Assembly (NCBI RefSeq): GCF_000382365.1
Contig: NZ_KB908218.1
Coordinates: forward strand, 1-64,000
Length of the DNA stretch: 64,000 nt
Source of the DNA: Pannonibacter phragmitetus DSM 14782
GTDB taxonomy: Bacteria; Pseudomonadota; Alphaproteobacteria; Rhizobiales; Stappiaceae
Direction: 5' to 3'
Part shown: in pieces, positions 42,515 to 52,499 of the stretch
Position numbering within the stretch: position 1 is the stretch's first letter
How the letters are laid out: each line of letters starts with the position of its first letter
Notes under the pieces: generated by a model
What the model saw: the letters and a program-made list of their open reading frames with translations, nothing else
Told to the model about the DNA's origin: nothing
Database searches by the model: none
Translations under genes and position numbers: made by a program

Positions 42515-44278
42515 TCACCCCCGCCCGCAGAAGACGTCGTAAAGGCCCGGGCGGGACCAGGTGACGTTGTCCCGCTGTCCCTGGAGGACATAGCCGTTTG
42601 CTTCATACCGGAAGCCTGTCCCGCCATTGACGCGCGGCAGCGTGACGGAGACCTGCCCGAACTCGGTCACCATGGCAACGCCGCGGGCGGTGTCATAGAC
42701 GACCTGCAGGTCGATACCGGCGGTGCAGACATAGTTCGTGGTGCTGACAGTGCCGATGGGTGAGGGCGGCAGCAGCATGCCCGGAGCCTGCGGCTGCATG
42801 GGCTGCACCGGCGGCGCAGGCGTGAAGGCACCCTGCGGCAGGCCTTGCTGACCGGGTATGGGACCTGCATTCGACTGTCCGATCACCACGGTCTGCTGCG
42901 GCTCGCGGCTGACATAGATGCCAAGACACTGGCCCACATCTGTGGTGACGAGCCAGGCATTGGAGATGATGGATTCCTGGTCCAGCACCTGCCCCGGCTC
43001 AAGGCGCGCATAGAACTGCTGGATGCCGGAATAATCGATCCAGAACACATCAATGGGTCCGCCCCGGGCATTGCGGAACAGCATGCGGCCGCGGAAGCCA
43101 CCGTCAAGCGAACGGATCCCGCCAAGTTCAGCGCAAGCCAGATCTCCCATGCCGCCCGCCATGGCCGGGTTGGAGTTGGGGTCCACGATCTGGTCCGGCA
43201 AGGCGCAAGCGGCGGCAAACAGGCGCACGGAACGGGCGCTGCCCTTCAGGGACACCGGCGTCACGGCCCCCTCGACAATCACCTCCAGCACGGATTTACG
43301 CGCCATTACGTCCCAGACGGGATCAGTGGCGGCCACGGTGAATTCCGGCAGGGAGCGCCCTTGCGGGTTGTTCGCGTCGGAACCGGTGGCATCATAGCCC
43401 GTGTAGAACTCTTCCGACTTCAACGCCACAGAGATGGGATTGCCCTGCGAGACCGGAGCGGTGGTCTGCGGCACGCTGACGGTAATGAAGCCGGACTGCG
43501 GCGTGCAGCGTGCGGAAAAGTCTGCATCTGCTCCCTGAGCCGGGCCATGCACGAGCCGCGCCATCGTCGAGCCAAGCTCGGTGCCGGTGACCGTCCATTC
43601 CCGCTCAACTGGCGCAGCAGGCTGGACGGGGCTGTCCAGCGGCGGCAGCGGCGCAGGCTGGTTCTGCTGAACGGGAGCCTGAGCTTGCGGCTGGGGCTCA
43701 CTCTGGGGCCCGCTCTGGGTTTGCGGCTGTGCCTGCGTCTGCGCCGGCGCCTGGACCTGCGGCTGGGTCTGGGCCTGGGTTTGGGGCGCTTGCGCCGCAG
43801 GAGCCGTTGCGGCGGGTGCCTGCGTGCTCTGGCTTTGAGCTGGCTGCGAGGCGGAACCCGAGGGGCTGGCCGGCGCCGGGGCGGCGCCTGCACCGCCAAC
43901 GACGCGCGGACGGCCGCCAACCTCCCGCTTCACATCCACCGTCACCGCACCGCCGGACGCACAGATATCGGCGCTCTCGCGCAGGACGCGGCTGTTCTCC
44001 AGCGTGATTTCAAGCTCGACCTGACAGCCAACCGTGGACGGATCGACGGCACCCGTCACAGTCTCGACCACGGCGCCTTCGATGCCGCGGGAGATGATCG
44101 GGCGGTAACGCTTGTTGACCAGAATGGAGCGGATGCCCGGCTCGGCCGGGACGACCTGCACCCGGATCTGCTCCGGCAGGCTCTGGGCCAGGACGGGTTG
44201 CGCAGGTAGCGTGGCCGCCAGAAGCGTCAGAAGTCCGGCCGTCGCGCCACGGGCACCGCCGCTGAACATCCACCCCAT
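42515..44278 (-). CDS. Exported protein with VHL-beta-like and C-terminal MliC-like domains
   Basis: ATG 44278 is chosen because GAGGG lies just upstream; in-frame ATGs at 44290 and 44296 are alternatives. The 587-aa product has a signal peptide MGWMFSGGARGATAGLLTLL ending VLAQS. An N-terminal beta region with two Cys and a Pro/Gln/Ala-rich linker at about 130-225 (repeated QTQ, QPQ, QAQ units) follow. A middle domain occupies about 230-375. Residues about 395-465 (MLFRNARGGPIDVFWIDYSG, QQFYARLEPGQVLDQESIIS, NAWLVTTDVGQCLGIYVS) look like the VHL beta domain. The last 75 residues (NYVCTAGIDLQVVYDTARGV, VTLPRVNGGTGFRYEANGYV) look like the MliC lysozyme inhibitor. It probably acts in the periplasm. 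Domain calls are by eye; the overall function is unknown. Confidence 0.65.
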   Translation of the reverse strand: MGWMFSGGARGATAGLLTLLAATLPAQPVLAQSLPEQIRVQVVPAEPGIRSILVNKRYRPIISRGIEGAVVETVTGAVDPSTVGCQVELEITLENSRVLRESADICASGGAVTVDVKREVGGRPRVVGGAGAAPAPASPSGSASQPAQSQSTQAPAATAPAAQAPQTQAQTQPQVQAPAQTQAQPQTQSGPQSEPQPQAQAPVQQNQPAPLPPLDSPVQPAAPVEREWTVTGTELGSTMARLVHGPAQGADADFSARCTPQSGFITVSVPQTTAPVSQGNPISVALKSEEFYTGYDATGSDANNPQGRSLPEFTVAATDPVWDVMARKSVLEVIVEGAVTPVSLKGSARSVRLFAAACALPDQIVDPNSNPAMAGGMGDLACAELGGIRSLDGGFRGRMLFRNARGGPIDVFWIDYSGIQQFYARLEPGQVLDQESIISNAWLVTTDVGQCLGIYVSREPQQTVVIGQSNAGPIPGQQGLPQGAFTPAPPVQPMQPQAPGMLLPPSPIGTVSTTNYVCTAGIDLQVVYDTARGVAMVTEFGQVSVTLPRVNGGTGFRYEANGYVLQGQRDNVTWSRPGLYDVFCGRG

Positions 44279-44540
44279 GTCGTCCCTCATCTTCATGCGT
44301 TCGCACCCGTCCGGGATAAGCCCAGCGCGAGCCGCTTTTAGCCTTGCCGGGCCACTCACGGCAATATCGCAAACACTTGGGGCGGGATTTTGCTCATCCG
44401 GGGTCCGCACCCAAAGCGCCGGAACTGTCCCAGCGCTATCAATTGCATCTGGTGCGAGGCTGGCGGCCCGGCTTGCACCAAGGCTCAGAGATGCTGACGC
44501 ATCATGCCTTGAAATTGCTCATGCGCCGCACGGTCTCACA

Positions 44541-45098
44541 TCAGCGCGGGGCGCGCTTGGCCAGAATCCGCTGCAGCGTGCGCCGGTGCATGTTGAGCCT
44601 GCGCGCCGTTTCCGAAACGTTGCGCTCGCACATTTCATAAACGCGCTGGATATGCTCCCAGCGCACGCGGTCGGCGGACATGGGGTTTTCCGGCGGCACG
44701 GCCTTCTCATCGCCCTCGCGGGTCAGTGCAGCAAAGACCTCATCCGCATCGGCGGGCTTGGAGAGATAATCGATGGCGCCGAGCTTCACCGCCGTCACCG
44801 CCGTGGCGATGTTGCCATAGCCGGTGAGGATGACGGCGCGGGCGTCGGGGCGGCTTTCGCGGATTGCCTCGATCACATCCAGACCGCTGCCATCTTCAAG
44901 GCGCATGTCGACCACGGCAAAGGCCGGCGCACGGGCGCCCACCTTGGCAACGGCCTCACGCACGCTTTCTGCCGTTTCCACCTCGAACCCGCGCTTTTCC
45001 ATGGCGCGGGCAAGGCGCTGGTTGAAGGCCTTGTCGTCATCAACGAGCAGAAGACTCTTGTCTTCCGCCTCGATCTTGCGAAGCTCTGTGTCACTCAT
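44541..45098 (-). CDS. actR: Redox response regulator ActR/RegA/PrrA
   Basis: The 185-aa regulator has a receiver with LLLVDDDKAFNQRLARAMEK, phospho-Asp in FAVVDMRLEDGSGL, Thr in AVILTGYGNIATAVTAVKLG, and Lys in IDYLSKPADADE. A Fis-type helix-turn-helix (RVYEMCERNVSETARRLNMH then RRTLQRILAKRAPR) follows. The receiver-Fis HTH architecture without an AAA domain is diagnostic of the RegA family. That family controls respiration, carbon and nitrogen fixation genes in response to redox. Its sensor actS lies 60 bases upstream on the same strand. Confidence 0.95.
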   Translation of the reverse strand: MSDTELRKIEAEDKSLLLVDDDKAFNQRLARAMEKRGFEVETAESVREAVAKVGARAPAFAVVDMRLEDGSGLDVIEAIRESRPDARAVILTGYGNIATAVTAVKLGAIDYLSKPADADEVFAALTREGDEKAVPPENPMSADRVRWEHIQRVYEMCERNVSETARRLNMHRRTLQRILAKRAPR

Positions 45099-45158
45099 GG
45101 GTGCCGTCCTGCATTTACAGACGTGATCAGCTCCGCTGCCAGCATGGTGTCCGGCCGC

Positions 45159-46517
45159 TCACGGAGCCCCTCGCTCGTGAATAGTGTCCTTTATATGGCC
45201 AGAAACAGCCGCCGGGTCCATATCCGGCGCGCCTTCAATGCTGCTGCGCGGCCAGGAAATGCGCACGAGAGCGCCTGTCTCAGGGGCCGGGCGGTTCTCC
45301 AGCATCAGCCGCGCACCGGTTCGCTCCAGCAGAGTTTTCGCAATGAAAAAGCCAAGTCCAAGGCCTCCACCGGTCTGGGAACGGGAGGCGCGGGAGGAGA
45401 TATAGGGCTCGCCGATCCGCGACAATACGTCCGGGGTAAAGCCGGGGCCGTCATCGCGGATCTCGATCCGGACAGTCCGGTGATCCCAGGAGGTTTTCAC
45501 CTGAACGGCGGAGGCTGCAAAATCCACCGCGTTTTCAAGGAGATTGCCGAGGCCATAGCGGATCGCCGGATTGCGCACACCCACCGGCTCCGGCTCCTTG
45601 CCGGCAAAGTCGACATTGATGCTGATGCCGAAGCCGCGGTGCGGCTCTACCACTTCCTCGATCAGCTGCGACATGGGCATGCGCTGGAACAGCTGGTCCT
45701 TGTCGCTCGACAGGGTCGTCAGCTGGCGCAGGATATCACGGCAGCGCTCGGCCTGGGCGCGGATCAGCACCACATCCTCGCGGCGCGGATCACCCTCATC
45801 AAATTCCCGCGAGAGCTCCTTGGCCGTCAGGAAAATCGTCGCCAGCGGCGTGCCCAGCTCGTGGGCGGCGGCAGCGGCAAGGCCGTCGAGGGCATTGAGA
45901 TGCTGCTCGCGCGCCAGAACCAGCTCGCTGGCGGCCAGCGCATCAGCCAGCTGGCGCGCTTCCACCGCAACGCGGAAAGCATAGACGGCCATGAAGGCGA
46001 GAGAACAGACAAGCGCCATCCAGACGCCGACCGAATAGACATCCGGCAGCGAGAAGACATGCGGCTCCGGCCAGGGCAGCGGCAGATGGATGAAGGCCAG
46101 CAGCGTGGCGCAGACCGTCACCAGCAGGCCCAGCATCAGCGTCAGACGGCCCGAAAGGCCGGTGGCCGACACCATCACTGGCGCCAGCAGCAGGAAGGCG
46201 AAGGGATTGCCAAGGCCGCCGGTCAAAAACAGCAGGCCGCTCATCTGCAGGATGTCATAGGCCAGCTGTCCGGCGGCCGCCCAGTCCGGCAGGCGTTTGG
46301 CGGAAGGCGAGCGGATTTTCAGGAAGACATTGAGCCAGGCCGAACAGGCGACCAGCGCAAAGGCGGGTGCGGAAGGCACCGGATAGCCCAGCCCCAGCTG
46401 CACCACCAGCAGGGCCACGGTCTGGCCCGCAACCGCCAGCCAGCGCAGGCGCACCAGCGTATCCAGGCTGAGCCTGCGGTGGGAAAGGATGAAACCGGAT
46501 TCAACTGGGTCGTTCAT
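45159..46517 (-). CDS. actS: Redox sensor histidine kinase ActS/RegB/PrrB
   Basis: The 452-aa kinase has six predicted membrane helices in its first 190 residues, including the quinone-binding GGLGNPF loop. The H-box is ALDGLAAAAAHELGTPLATI. The redox-active Cys lies in the conserved QAERCRDILRQLTTLS. N, G1 and G2 boxes are GLGNLLENAVDF, IRDDGPGF and GGGLGLGFFIAKTL. It would phosphorylate ActR under reducing conditions. It is divergent from secB, a common alphaproteobacterial neighbour. Confidence 0.95.
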   Translation of the reverse strand: MNDPVESGFILSHRRLSLDTLVRLRWLAVAGQTVALLVVQLGLGYPVPSAPAFALVACSAWLNVFLKIRSPSAKRLPDWAAAGQLAYDILQMSGLLFLTGGLGNPFAFLLLAPVMVSATGLSGRLTLMLGLLVTVCATLLAFIHLPLPWPEPHVFSLPDVYSVGVWMALVCSLAFMAVYAFRVAVEARQLADALAASELVLAREQHLNALDGLAAAAAHELGTPLATIFLTAKELSREFDEGDPRREDVVLIRAQAERCRDILRQLTTLSSDKDQLFQRMPMSQLIEEVVEPHRGFGISINVDFAGKEPEPVGVRNPAIRYGLGNLLENAVDFAASAVQVKTSWDHRTVRIEIRDDGPGFTPDVLSRIGEPYISSRASRSQTGGGLGLGFFIAKTLLERTGARLMLENRPAPETGALVRISWPRSSIEGAPDMDPAAVSGHIKDTIHERGAP

Positions 46518-46698
46518 GGCATCTAACTGGGCCGAAATCCGTGCCGTGGCAAGTCCTCTCCTCTTGTGTGAACAGGTGCTCGCGTGTTAGCCAGCCTGTC
46601 CAGATGGTGTTCTGCGACCGATGAGCGAACACCGGCTTGCCGCTTGATGGTCCGGAACATTCTGCCGGGCCTGAAACTGAAAGACGGATACGAGACAG

Positions 46699-47193
46699 AT
46701 GACGGACATCAACGAAGGTGGCGCAGCGGCGCAGGGCAGCGATGCACAGGACGGCGAAGCACCGGGCCTCAGCATCCTGGCCCAGTACATCAAGGACCTG
46801 TCCTTCGAGAACCCGAATGCGCCGCGCTCGCTGCAGCAGGGCGAACAGCCGAAGCTCGACATCTCGGTGAACGTCAGCGCCCAGCCGGTCGCCGATGGTC
46901 ACTTCGATGTGGTCCTGTCCCTGAGCGCCAAGGCCGAGCGCCCGAACATGGTCATGTTCAACGTGGAGCTGGTCTATGGCGGCCTGTTCCGCATCAACGG
47001 CGTGCCGAACGAGCACCTGCACCCCTTCGTCATGATCGAGTGCCCGCGCATGCTCTTCCCGTTTGCACGCCAGATCCTGGCCGATGCGACCCGAAACGGC
47101 GGCTTCCCGCCGCTGATGCTGGACCCGATCGACTTCGCCCAGCTCTACCGCCAGAACATGGCGAACCAGGAAGCGGCTCCGGTTCCGAACTGA
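46699..47193 (+). CDS. secB: Protein-export chaperone SecB
   Basis: SecB keeps Sec substrates unfolded and delivers them to SecA. The 164-residue protein has the SecB core: [50 protein letters not shown] and [20 protein letters not shown]. It continues with [20 protein letters not shown] and [20 protein letters not shown], with acidic and Gly-rich termini. It ends with a clear terminator. Confidence 0.96.
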   Translation: MTDINEGGAAAQGSDAQDGEAPGLSILAQYIKDLSFENPNAPRSLQQGEQPKLDISVNVSAQPVADGHFDVVLSLSAKAERPNMVMFNVELVYGGLFRINGVPNEHLHPFVMIECPRMLFPFARQILADATRNGGFPPLMLDPIDFAQLYRQNMANQEAAPVPN

Positions 47194-47221
47194 TCCGGAC
47201 AGCCATTTCCGGCAAGGCTTC

Positions 47222-47257
47222 AGGCCGCAGACCCTCCGGGCTGCGGCCTTTGCTTTT
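47222..47257 (+). terminator. Rho-independent terminator after secB
   Basis: AGGCCGCAG (47222-47230) pairs with CTGCGGCCT (47241-47249) around a ten-base loop and is followed by TTGCTTTT. It lies between convergent secB and the MoeB/ThiF gene. Confidence 0.8.
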
Positions 47258-47263
47258 CAAGGG

Positions 47264-48070
47264 TCAGTGCGCCTCTTCCAGCAGCTCCGCCCAGGTCTTC
47301 GGATTGTCGCCGTTGAGCGGATTGGCGGGCGAGCGGCGGTAGTTGATCGTCTCGAAGCGCATGGCCAGCGTGTCGATCATCAGCAGCCGCCCGGTCAGGC
47401 CGGTGCCGATGCCGGTGATCTCCTTGATGGCTTCCAGCGCCTGCAGCGTCCCCGCAAGACCCGTCAGCGCCCCCAGAACGCCGGCCTCGGCACAGGTTGG
47501 CAGATGGCCCTCCGCCGGACGCTTCGGGAAGAGGCAGCGGTAGGTCGGGTTGGGCGTGCCGTCCGCGCCGGTTTCATGGGGCTTCAGCAGGGTTATGGTG
47601 GTGTCGAAGCGCCCCACGGCAGCTGTCACCAGCGGCTTGCGGGCAAAGAAGCAGGCATCGGACACCAGATAGCGGGTGGCGAAATTGTCTGATCCGTCGA
47701 TGACGAGATCATAGCGCTGGATCAGTTGCATGGCATTGTGGCCTGCGAGCCGCACCGGATGCGGCTCCACGGTCACATTAGGGTTGAGCCGGGCAATCGC
47801 TTCGGCCGCGCTCGACACCTTCGGCTCGCCCAGATGCTGCGTGTCATGGATCACCTGCCGCTGCAGGTTGGAGAGCGACACCGTGTCGTCATCGACGATG
47901 CCCAGCGTGCCCACACCCGCCGCCGCCAGATATTGCAGCACCGGCGCGCCGAGCCCGCCTGCACCGATGACGAGAACGCGCGCGGCCTTCAGCTTCTGCT
48001 GGCCCGGCCCGCCCACCTCCTTCAGCACGATGTGACGGGCATAGCGCTCCAGCTCTGCGGGAGAAAACAT
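47264..48070 (-). CDS. moeB: MoeB/ThiF/HesA-family adenylyltransferase
   Basis: The 268-aa E1-like enzyme activates the C-terminus of a ubiquitin-like sulfur carrier with ATP. RVLVIGAGGLGAPVLQYLAA binds nucleotide. VDDDTVSLSNLQRQVIH, DLVIDGSDNFATRYLVSDAC and YRCLFPKRPAEGHLPTCAEA are family motifs. The usual four-Cys zinc site is incomplete, since only scattered cysteines are visible. Because the thiOSGE operon lacks thiF, this enzyme may serve ThiS as well as MoaD. No rhodanese domain is attached. Confidence 0.85.
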   Translation of the reverse strand: MFSPAELERYARHIVLKEVGGPGQQKLKAARVLVIGAGGLGAPVLQYLAAAGVGTLGIVDDDTVSLSNLQRQVIHDTQHLGEPKVSSAAEAIARLNPNVTVEPHPVRLAGHNAMQLIQRYDLVIDGSDNFATRYLVSDACFFARKPLVTAAVGRFDTTITLLKPHETGADGTPNPTYRCLFPKRPAEGHLPTCAEAGVLGALTGLAGTLQALEAIKEITGIGTGLTGRLLMIDTLAMRFETINYRRSPANPLNGDNPKTWAELLEEAH

Positions 48071-48100
48071 GACGGATCCTGTCTGTGTCTGAAAAGCCCG

Positions 48101-49150
48101 TCAGCCGAGCATGCGGCTGACGAGGCGGGCCGTGTAATCCACCATCGGGATCACACGGGCATAGTTGAGGCGGGTGGGACCGATGACGCCCAGAACGCCG
48201 ACGATGCGCTGCTCCCGGTCCCGGTAGGGCGAGACCACCAGCGAGGAGCCGGACAGCGAGAACAGTTTGTTTTCCGAGCCGATGAAGATGCGTACCCCGT
48301 CGCCCTTCTCGGCAAGGCCGAGCAGCTGGATGAGGTCGCGCTTGTTTTCAAGGTCGTCGAACAGCAGGCGCACCCGCTCCAGATCCTCCGCCACATCCAC
48401 ATCGGTGAGCAGGTTGGACTGGCCGCGCACGATCAGCCTGTCGCTTTCGCCGCCCTCCCCGGCCCAGACCGCAAGGCCGGCCTCGACGATCTTCTGGGTC
48501 AGGCTGTCCAGTTCGGCCTGGTTGGCTTCGCGCAGGCGCTCCAGCTCGCGGCGCACATCCGACAGGGTGCGGCCCTGGATCTGGGCATTGAGATAATTGC
48601 CCGCCTGCACCAGTGCCGATTGCGGCAGGCCGGCAGGCAGGTCGATGATGCGGTTCTCCACCGAACCATCCTCCGCCACAAGAACGGCGAGGGCCTTCAG
48701 CGGCTCGATGCGGATGAACTCGATCTGGCGCAGGCGCACATCCTGCTTGTGGGTCAGCACCACACCCGCCCCGCTGGACAGCCCCGACAGAAGCTGGCTC
48801 GCCTCCGTCAGCACATGTTCCATCGTGCCCTTGGTGTGGCTGGAGGCGCGCACCTGAACGTCGATGCGCTCGCGCTCCTCCTGTGAAAGATCACCCACCT
48901 CCAGCAGCGCGTCGATGAAGAAGCGCAGGCCCGTTTCGGTGGGCAGGCGCCCGGCGCTGGTGTGCGGGGAATAGAGCAGGCCCAGATGCTCCAGATCGGC
49001 CATCACGTTGCGCACGGAGGCTGGTGACAGCGACATGCCGAGGCCGCGCGCCACATTGCGCGAGCCGACCGGCTCGCCGGTGTCCAGATAGGTCTCTACG
49101 ATGGAGCGGAAAATCTCGCGGGACCGCTTGTCCAGATCGGTCAGGCTCAC
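48101..49150 (-). CDS. hrcA: Heat-inducible transcription repressor HrcA
   Basis: HrcA represses groESL/dnaK-type operons by binding CIRCE elements. GTG 49150 is preferred because GAGG lies eight bases before it; an in-frame TTG at 49219 would add 23 residues. The 349-aa protein starts [20 protein letters not shown] with a winged helix ([20 protein letters not shown] followed by [19 protein letters not shown]). It also has the GAF-like core and a C-terminal [20 protein letters not shown]. No CIRCE palindrome was found around this gene. It is divergent from rph. Confidence 0.95.
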   Translation of the reverse strand: MSLTDLDKRSREIFRSIVETYLDTGEPVGSRNVARGLGMSLSPASVRNVMADLEHLGLLYSPHTSAGRLPTETGLRFFIDALLEVGDLSQEERERIDVQVRASSHTKGTMEHVLTEASQLLSGLSSGAGVVLTHKQDVRLRQIEFIRIEPLKALAVLVAEDGSVENRIIDLPAGLPQSALVQAGNYLNAQIQGRTLSDVRRELERLREANQAELDSLTQKIVEAGLAVWAGEGGESDRLIVRGQSNLLTDVDVAEDLERVRLLFDDLENKRDLIQLLGLAEKGDGVRIFIGSENKLFSLSGSSLVVSPYRDREQRIVGVLGVIGPTRLNYARVIPMVDYTARLVSRMLG

Positions 49151-49346
49151 GTATCCAACCTCATCCTCTGCCGGGTTTCGTGCTCTGCCCGCTTCGGGCA
49201 ATTCACGGCTCTTCTGCAAGATATAGGACCAAAATGGCCGCAGAGTGCAAGCAGGCCTTTACGGCTCTCGGGTCTCAGGGCTACAAGCGCGGAAAGATCT
49301 GTGGGCCAGTGCGCCGCACCGGCCATTTTCAAGTCAGGAGCCAGAT

Positions 49347-50060
<714 letters not shown>

Positions 50061-50068
50061 GGCACCCC

Positions 50069-50710
50069 ATGGCACACCGCAAGCTGGAGCCGGGCCGTCT
50101 GGTCGTGGCCACCCACAACGCTGGAAAGCTGCGCGAAATCCGCGAGCTGCTGGGCCCCTATGGCTTCGATGTGGTTTCTGCCGGCGAGCTGGATCTGCCG
50201 GAGCCGGAAGAAACCGGCACCACGTTCGAGGCCAATGCGGAGCTGAAGGCCCGCGCAGCGGCGGAAGCCTCCGGCCTGCCGTCACTGGCCGATGACAGCG
50301 GCTTCTGCGTGGCTGCCCTCAATGGCGATCCCGGCATCTATTCCGCCCGCTGGGCTGGTCCGGAGAAGGATTTCTCCATGGCCATGCGCAATGTGGAAGA
50401 AAAGCTGCAGCAGGCCGGTGCCGTGACGGCGGAAGCCCGGCGCGGGTCCTTCGTCGCCGTGCTGTGCCTTGCCTGGCCCGATGGCCATGTGGAGTTCTTC
50501 CGGGGCGAAGTGGAAGGCCAGATCGTGTGGCCGCCGCGCGGGCTGCAGGGTTTCGGCTATGACCCGATGTTCCAGCCCGATGGCCATGAGCGCACCTTCG
50601 GCGAGATGACTTCGGCGGAAAAGCACGGCTGGTCGGCCACCACACCCGCCCTGTCGCATCGCGCCCGCGCCTTTGTGACCTTTTCGAAGGCCTGCCTGGA
50701 GCAAGAATGA
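50069..50710 (+). CDS. rdgB: dITP/XTP pyrophosphatase RdgB (Ham1 family)
   Basis: RdgB removes non-canonical purine nucleotides from the pool. ATG 50069 is preferred over the GTG at 50057 because GAGG at 50058-50061 serves it well. The 213-aa product has [20 protein letters not shown] at the N-terminus, then [20 protein letters not shown] then SARWAGP. It also has [20 protein letters not shown] and [10 protein letters not shown] near the end, the substrate site. It is coupled to hemW by a four-base overlap. Confidence 0.94.
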   Translation: MAHRKLEPGRLVVATHNAGKLREIRELLGPYGFDVVSAGELDLPEPEETGTTFEANAELKARAAAEASGLPSLADDSGFCVAALNGDPGIYSARWAGPEKDFSMAMRNVEEKLQQAGAVTAEARRGSFVAVLCLAWPDGHVEFFRGEVEGQIVWPPRGLQGFGYDPMFQPDGHERTFGEMTSAEKHGWSATTPALSHRARAFVTFSKACLEQE

Positions 50711-51864
50711 CCACGACACCGGACGGCGGCTTCGGCATCTATGTGCACTGGCCCTTCTGCGCGGCCAAGTGCCCCTATTGCGACTTCAATTCCCACGTCC
50801 GGCACCAGCCGGTCGATCAGGACCGCTTTGTCGCGGCCTTCGAGCGGGAGCTGGCGCATTTTGCCGCCTGGACGCCCAACCGGACGGTGCAGTCGATCTT
50901 CTTTGGCGGCGGCACGCCCTCGCTGATGCTGCCGCGGACGGTGGAACGCATTCTGGAGGCGATTGCCCGGCACTGGGCGATTGATACGGACGTGGAAATC
51001 TCGCTGGAGGCAAACCCCTCCAGCGTCGAGGCCGAGCGTTTCCGGGGCTACCGGGCGGCGGGCGTCAACCGGGTATCGCTGGGCGTGCAGGCGCTCAACG
51101 ATCAGGACCTGCGCCAGCTGGGCCGTCTGCATGACGTGGCCGGAGCGCTGCAGGCCATCGAGATTGCCCGCGAAACCTTCCCGCGCCTGTCCTTCGACCT
51201 CATCTATGCCCGGCCCGGCCAGACGGTGACCGGCTGGGAGGCGGAACTGCGTCAGGCGGTGAAGCTCGCCGCCGACCACCTGTCGCTCTATCAGCTGACG
51301 ATCGAGGAAGGCACGCCCTTCTTCAACCTCTATCAGGCGGGCAAGCTGATCGTGCCGGACCCGGATCTGGGCGCCGAATTCTACGAGCTGACGCAGGATC
51401 TGACCGCCGATCTCGGCCTTCCGGCCTATGAAGTGTCCAACCACGCCCGCCCGGGCGCGGAATGCCGTCATAACCTCGTCTACTGGCGCTACGGCGATTA
51501 TGTGGGCGTCGGGCCGGGTGCCCATGGCCGCCTGTCGCTGGGCGCCACCAAGCGCGCCACCGCCATCGAGCGCCACCCGGAAACATGGCTTGCCCATGTG
51601 GAGGAGCGTGGCCACGGCATGGTGGAAGACCTGCCGCTGAGTGACGAAGAGCAGGGCGATGAATATCTGCTGATGGGCCTGCGGCTGATCGAAGGCGTCG
51701 ACATGCGCCGCTACGAGCGGCTGTCCGGCCGCTCCATCGACCCGCGCCGCCTCAACGACCTGCTGGAGCATGGCATGGTCGAGAAGCTGGACGAAACCCG
51801 TGTCCGCGCCACCCGCGACGGCTTTTTCGTGCTGGACGCAGTCGTGGCAGATCTGGCGGCTTGA
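50707..51864 (+). CDS. hemW: HemW radical-SAM haem chaperone
   Basis: The 385-residue protein has the radical-SAM cluster motif [10 protein letters not shown] in [20 protein letters not shown]. It also has [42 protein letters not shown] and [10 protein letters not shown], in the order of HemW/HemN-like proteins. HemW lacks the extra N-terminal cysteine of true HemN and acts in haem insertion rather than coproporphyrinogen oxidation. It ends the rph-rdgB-hemW operon. Confidence 0.93.
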   Translation: MTTTPDGGFGIYVHWPFCAAKCPYCDFNSHVRHQPVDQDRFVAAFERELAHFAAWTPNRTVQSIFFGGGTPSLMLPRTVERILEAIARHWAIDTDVEISLEANPSSVEAERFRGYRAAGVNRVSLGVQALNDQDLRQLGRLHDVAGALQAIEIARETFPRLSFDLIYARPGQTVTGWEAELRQAVKLAADHLSLYQLTIEEGTPFFNLYQAGKLIVPDPDLGAEFYELTQDLTADLGLPAYEVSNHARPGAECRHNLVYWRYGDYVGVGPGAHGRLSLGATKRATAIERHPETWLAHVEERGHGMVEDLPLSDEEQGDEYLLMGLRLIEGVDMRRYERLSGRSIDPRRLNDLLEHGMVEKLDETRVRATRDGFFVLDAVVADLAA

Positions 51865-52280
51865 GCGGATTGTACTCTTGTCGTTAGAGGTCGTACTCTC
51901 GTTCTAATCCAAAATTATAAGGTATCGCCCCTCATGGACGAGGGCGAAAAGACAACAAAATCATCGTTTTATGGTCGGCTTTGTGGACAAAAGGTGGACG
52001 ACCGCCCATCTGACTCCAAAATAATCGCGCAATAGCTTAGCTTGGGTTGTGTGTTTCGATCTTAATGGATCGAGAGACATCCGAGATCGGCGTTGAAAAT
52101 CTGACCCTTCAGCGCCGATCTCAGAATCAAAATGACCCGCATCAGCAACTAGCCATCGCAAACGGGTCACTTGGAGAAAAGGATACCGATATCGGCAGCC
52201 TCCCTTTTCGCGGAAAAACGATATCGTGTCCCTCTTTCCGGGACAAGTGCGGTGGCGCAATTTCAAGGAGTTTATCCGCC
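51865..52280. other. AT-richer, hairpin-rich intergenic region after hemW
   Basis: This 416-bp gap has no supported gene but several strong dyads. GAGATCGGCGTTGAA (52083-52097) and TTCAGCGCCGATCTC (52108-52122) form a 15-bp stem with one wobble. TCGATC-TTAATG-GATCGA lies at about 52056-52073. CGATATCG palindromes and TGTCCC-GGGACA stems lie at about 52185-52245. A partly repeated GTACTCT unit lies at about 51882-51910. It could be a structured leader, a small RNA locus or a foreign insertion. Confidence 0.5.
52083..52122. repeat. 15-bp stem with ten-base loop
   Basis: The arms 52083-52097 and 52108-52122 are complementary at 14 of 15 positions, the other being a possible G-U pair. The loop is AATCTGACCC. 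No T-run follows, so it is not an obvious terminator. Confidence 0.65.
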
Positions 52281-52499
52281 ATGGATATGCCCCCTTTTGT
52301 TGTACCGCCTCCGCGCAGGCGGAGATCATCCACCGTTACACCGGAAAAAGCTGCGATCATCAAAGCGCTGCTTAAAACCGGTATGTATCAGCACGAAATC
52401 GCCGCTCTTCTCGAAATGAACCAAGGAAGAGTAAGTGAGATCAATACGGGAAAAAAATTCCCAGAGATTGAACCTCTTCAAGGCGATCTGTTCGGCTGA
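52281..52499 (+). CDS. Small helix-turn-helix protein
   Basis: The 72-residue frame starts at ATG 52281 with AGGAG ten bases upstream. It reads MDMPPFVVPPPRRRRSSTVT, then AAIIKALLKTGMYQHEIAAL and LEMNQGRVSEINTGKKFPEI. The 25-residue central segment is a Cro/sigma-region-4-like helix-turn-helix in which NQGRVSEI is the recognition helix. Similar small HTH proteins occur in Hyphomicrobiales phages and islands. Its own AT-richer surroundings and structured 5' region hint at acquisition. The target is unknown. Confidence 0.65.
   Translation: MDMPPFVVPPPRRRRSSTVTPEKAAIIKALLKTGMYQHEIAALLEMNQGRVSEINTGKKFPEIEPLQGDLFG

Noticed and set aside
43600-43880. Tandem DNA repeat in the Gln/Pro-rich linker
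   Set aside because: Only short irregular QTQ/QPQ codon runs, without a fixed DNA repeat unit.
44112-46526. Very long plus-strand open frame (804 codons) opposite actS/actR
   Set aside because: It is antisense to two clear regulators, shows no recognisable domain, and is explained by high-GC codon bias.
49151-49346. CIRCE element at hrcA
   Set aside because: No TTAGCACTC-N9-GAGTGCTAA palindrome is present; only an isolated GAGTGC was seen.
51865-52280. Possible replication origin after hemW
   Set aside because: The region is AT-richer and has dyads, but no cluster of DnaA boxes (TTATCCACA-like) was found and neither hemE nor dnaA is adjacent.
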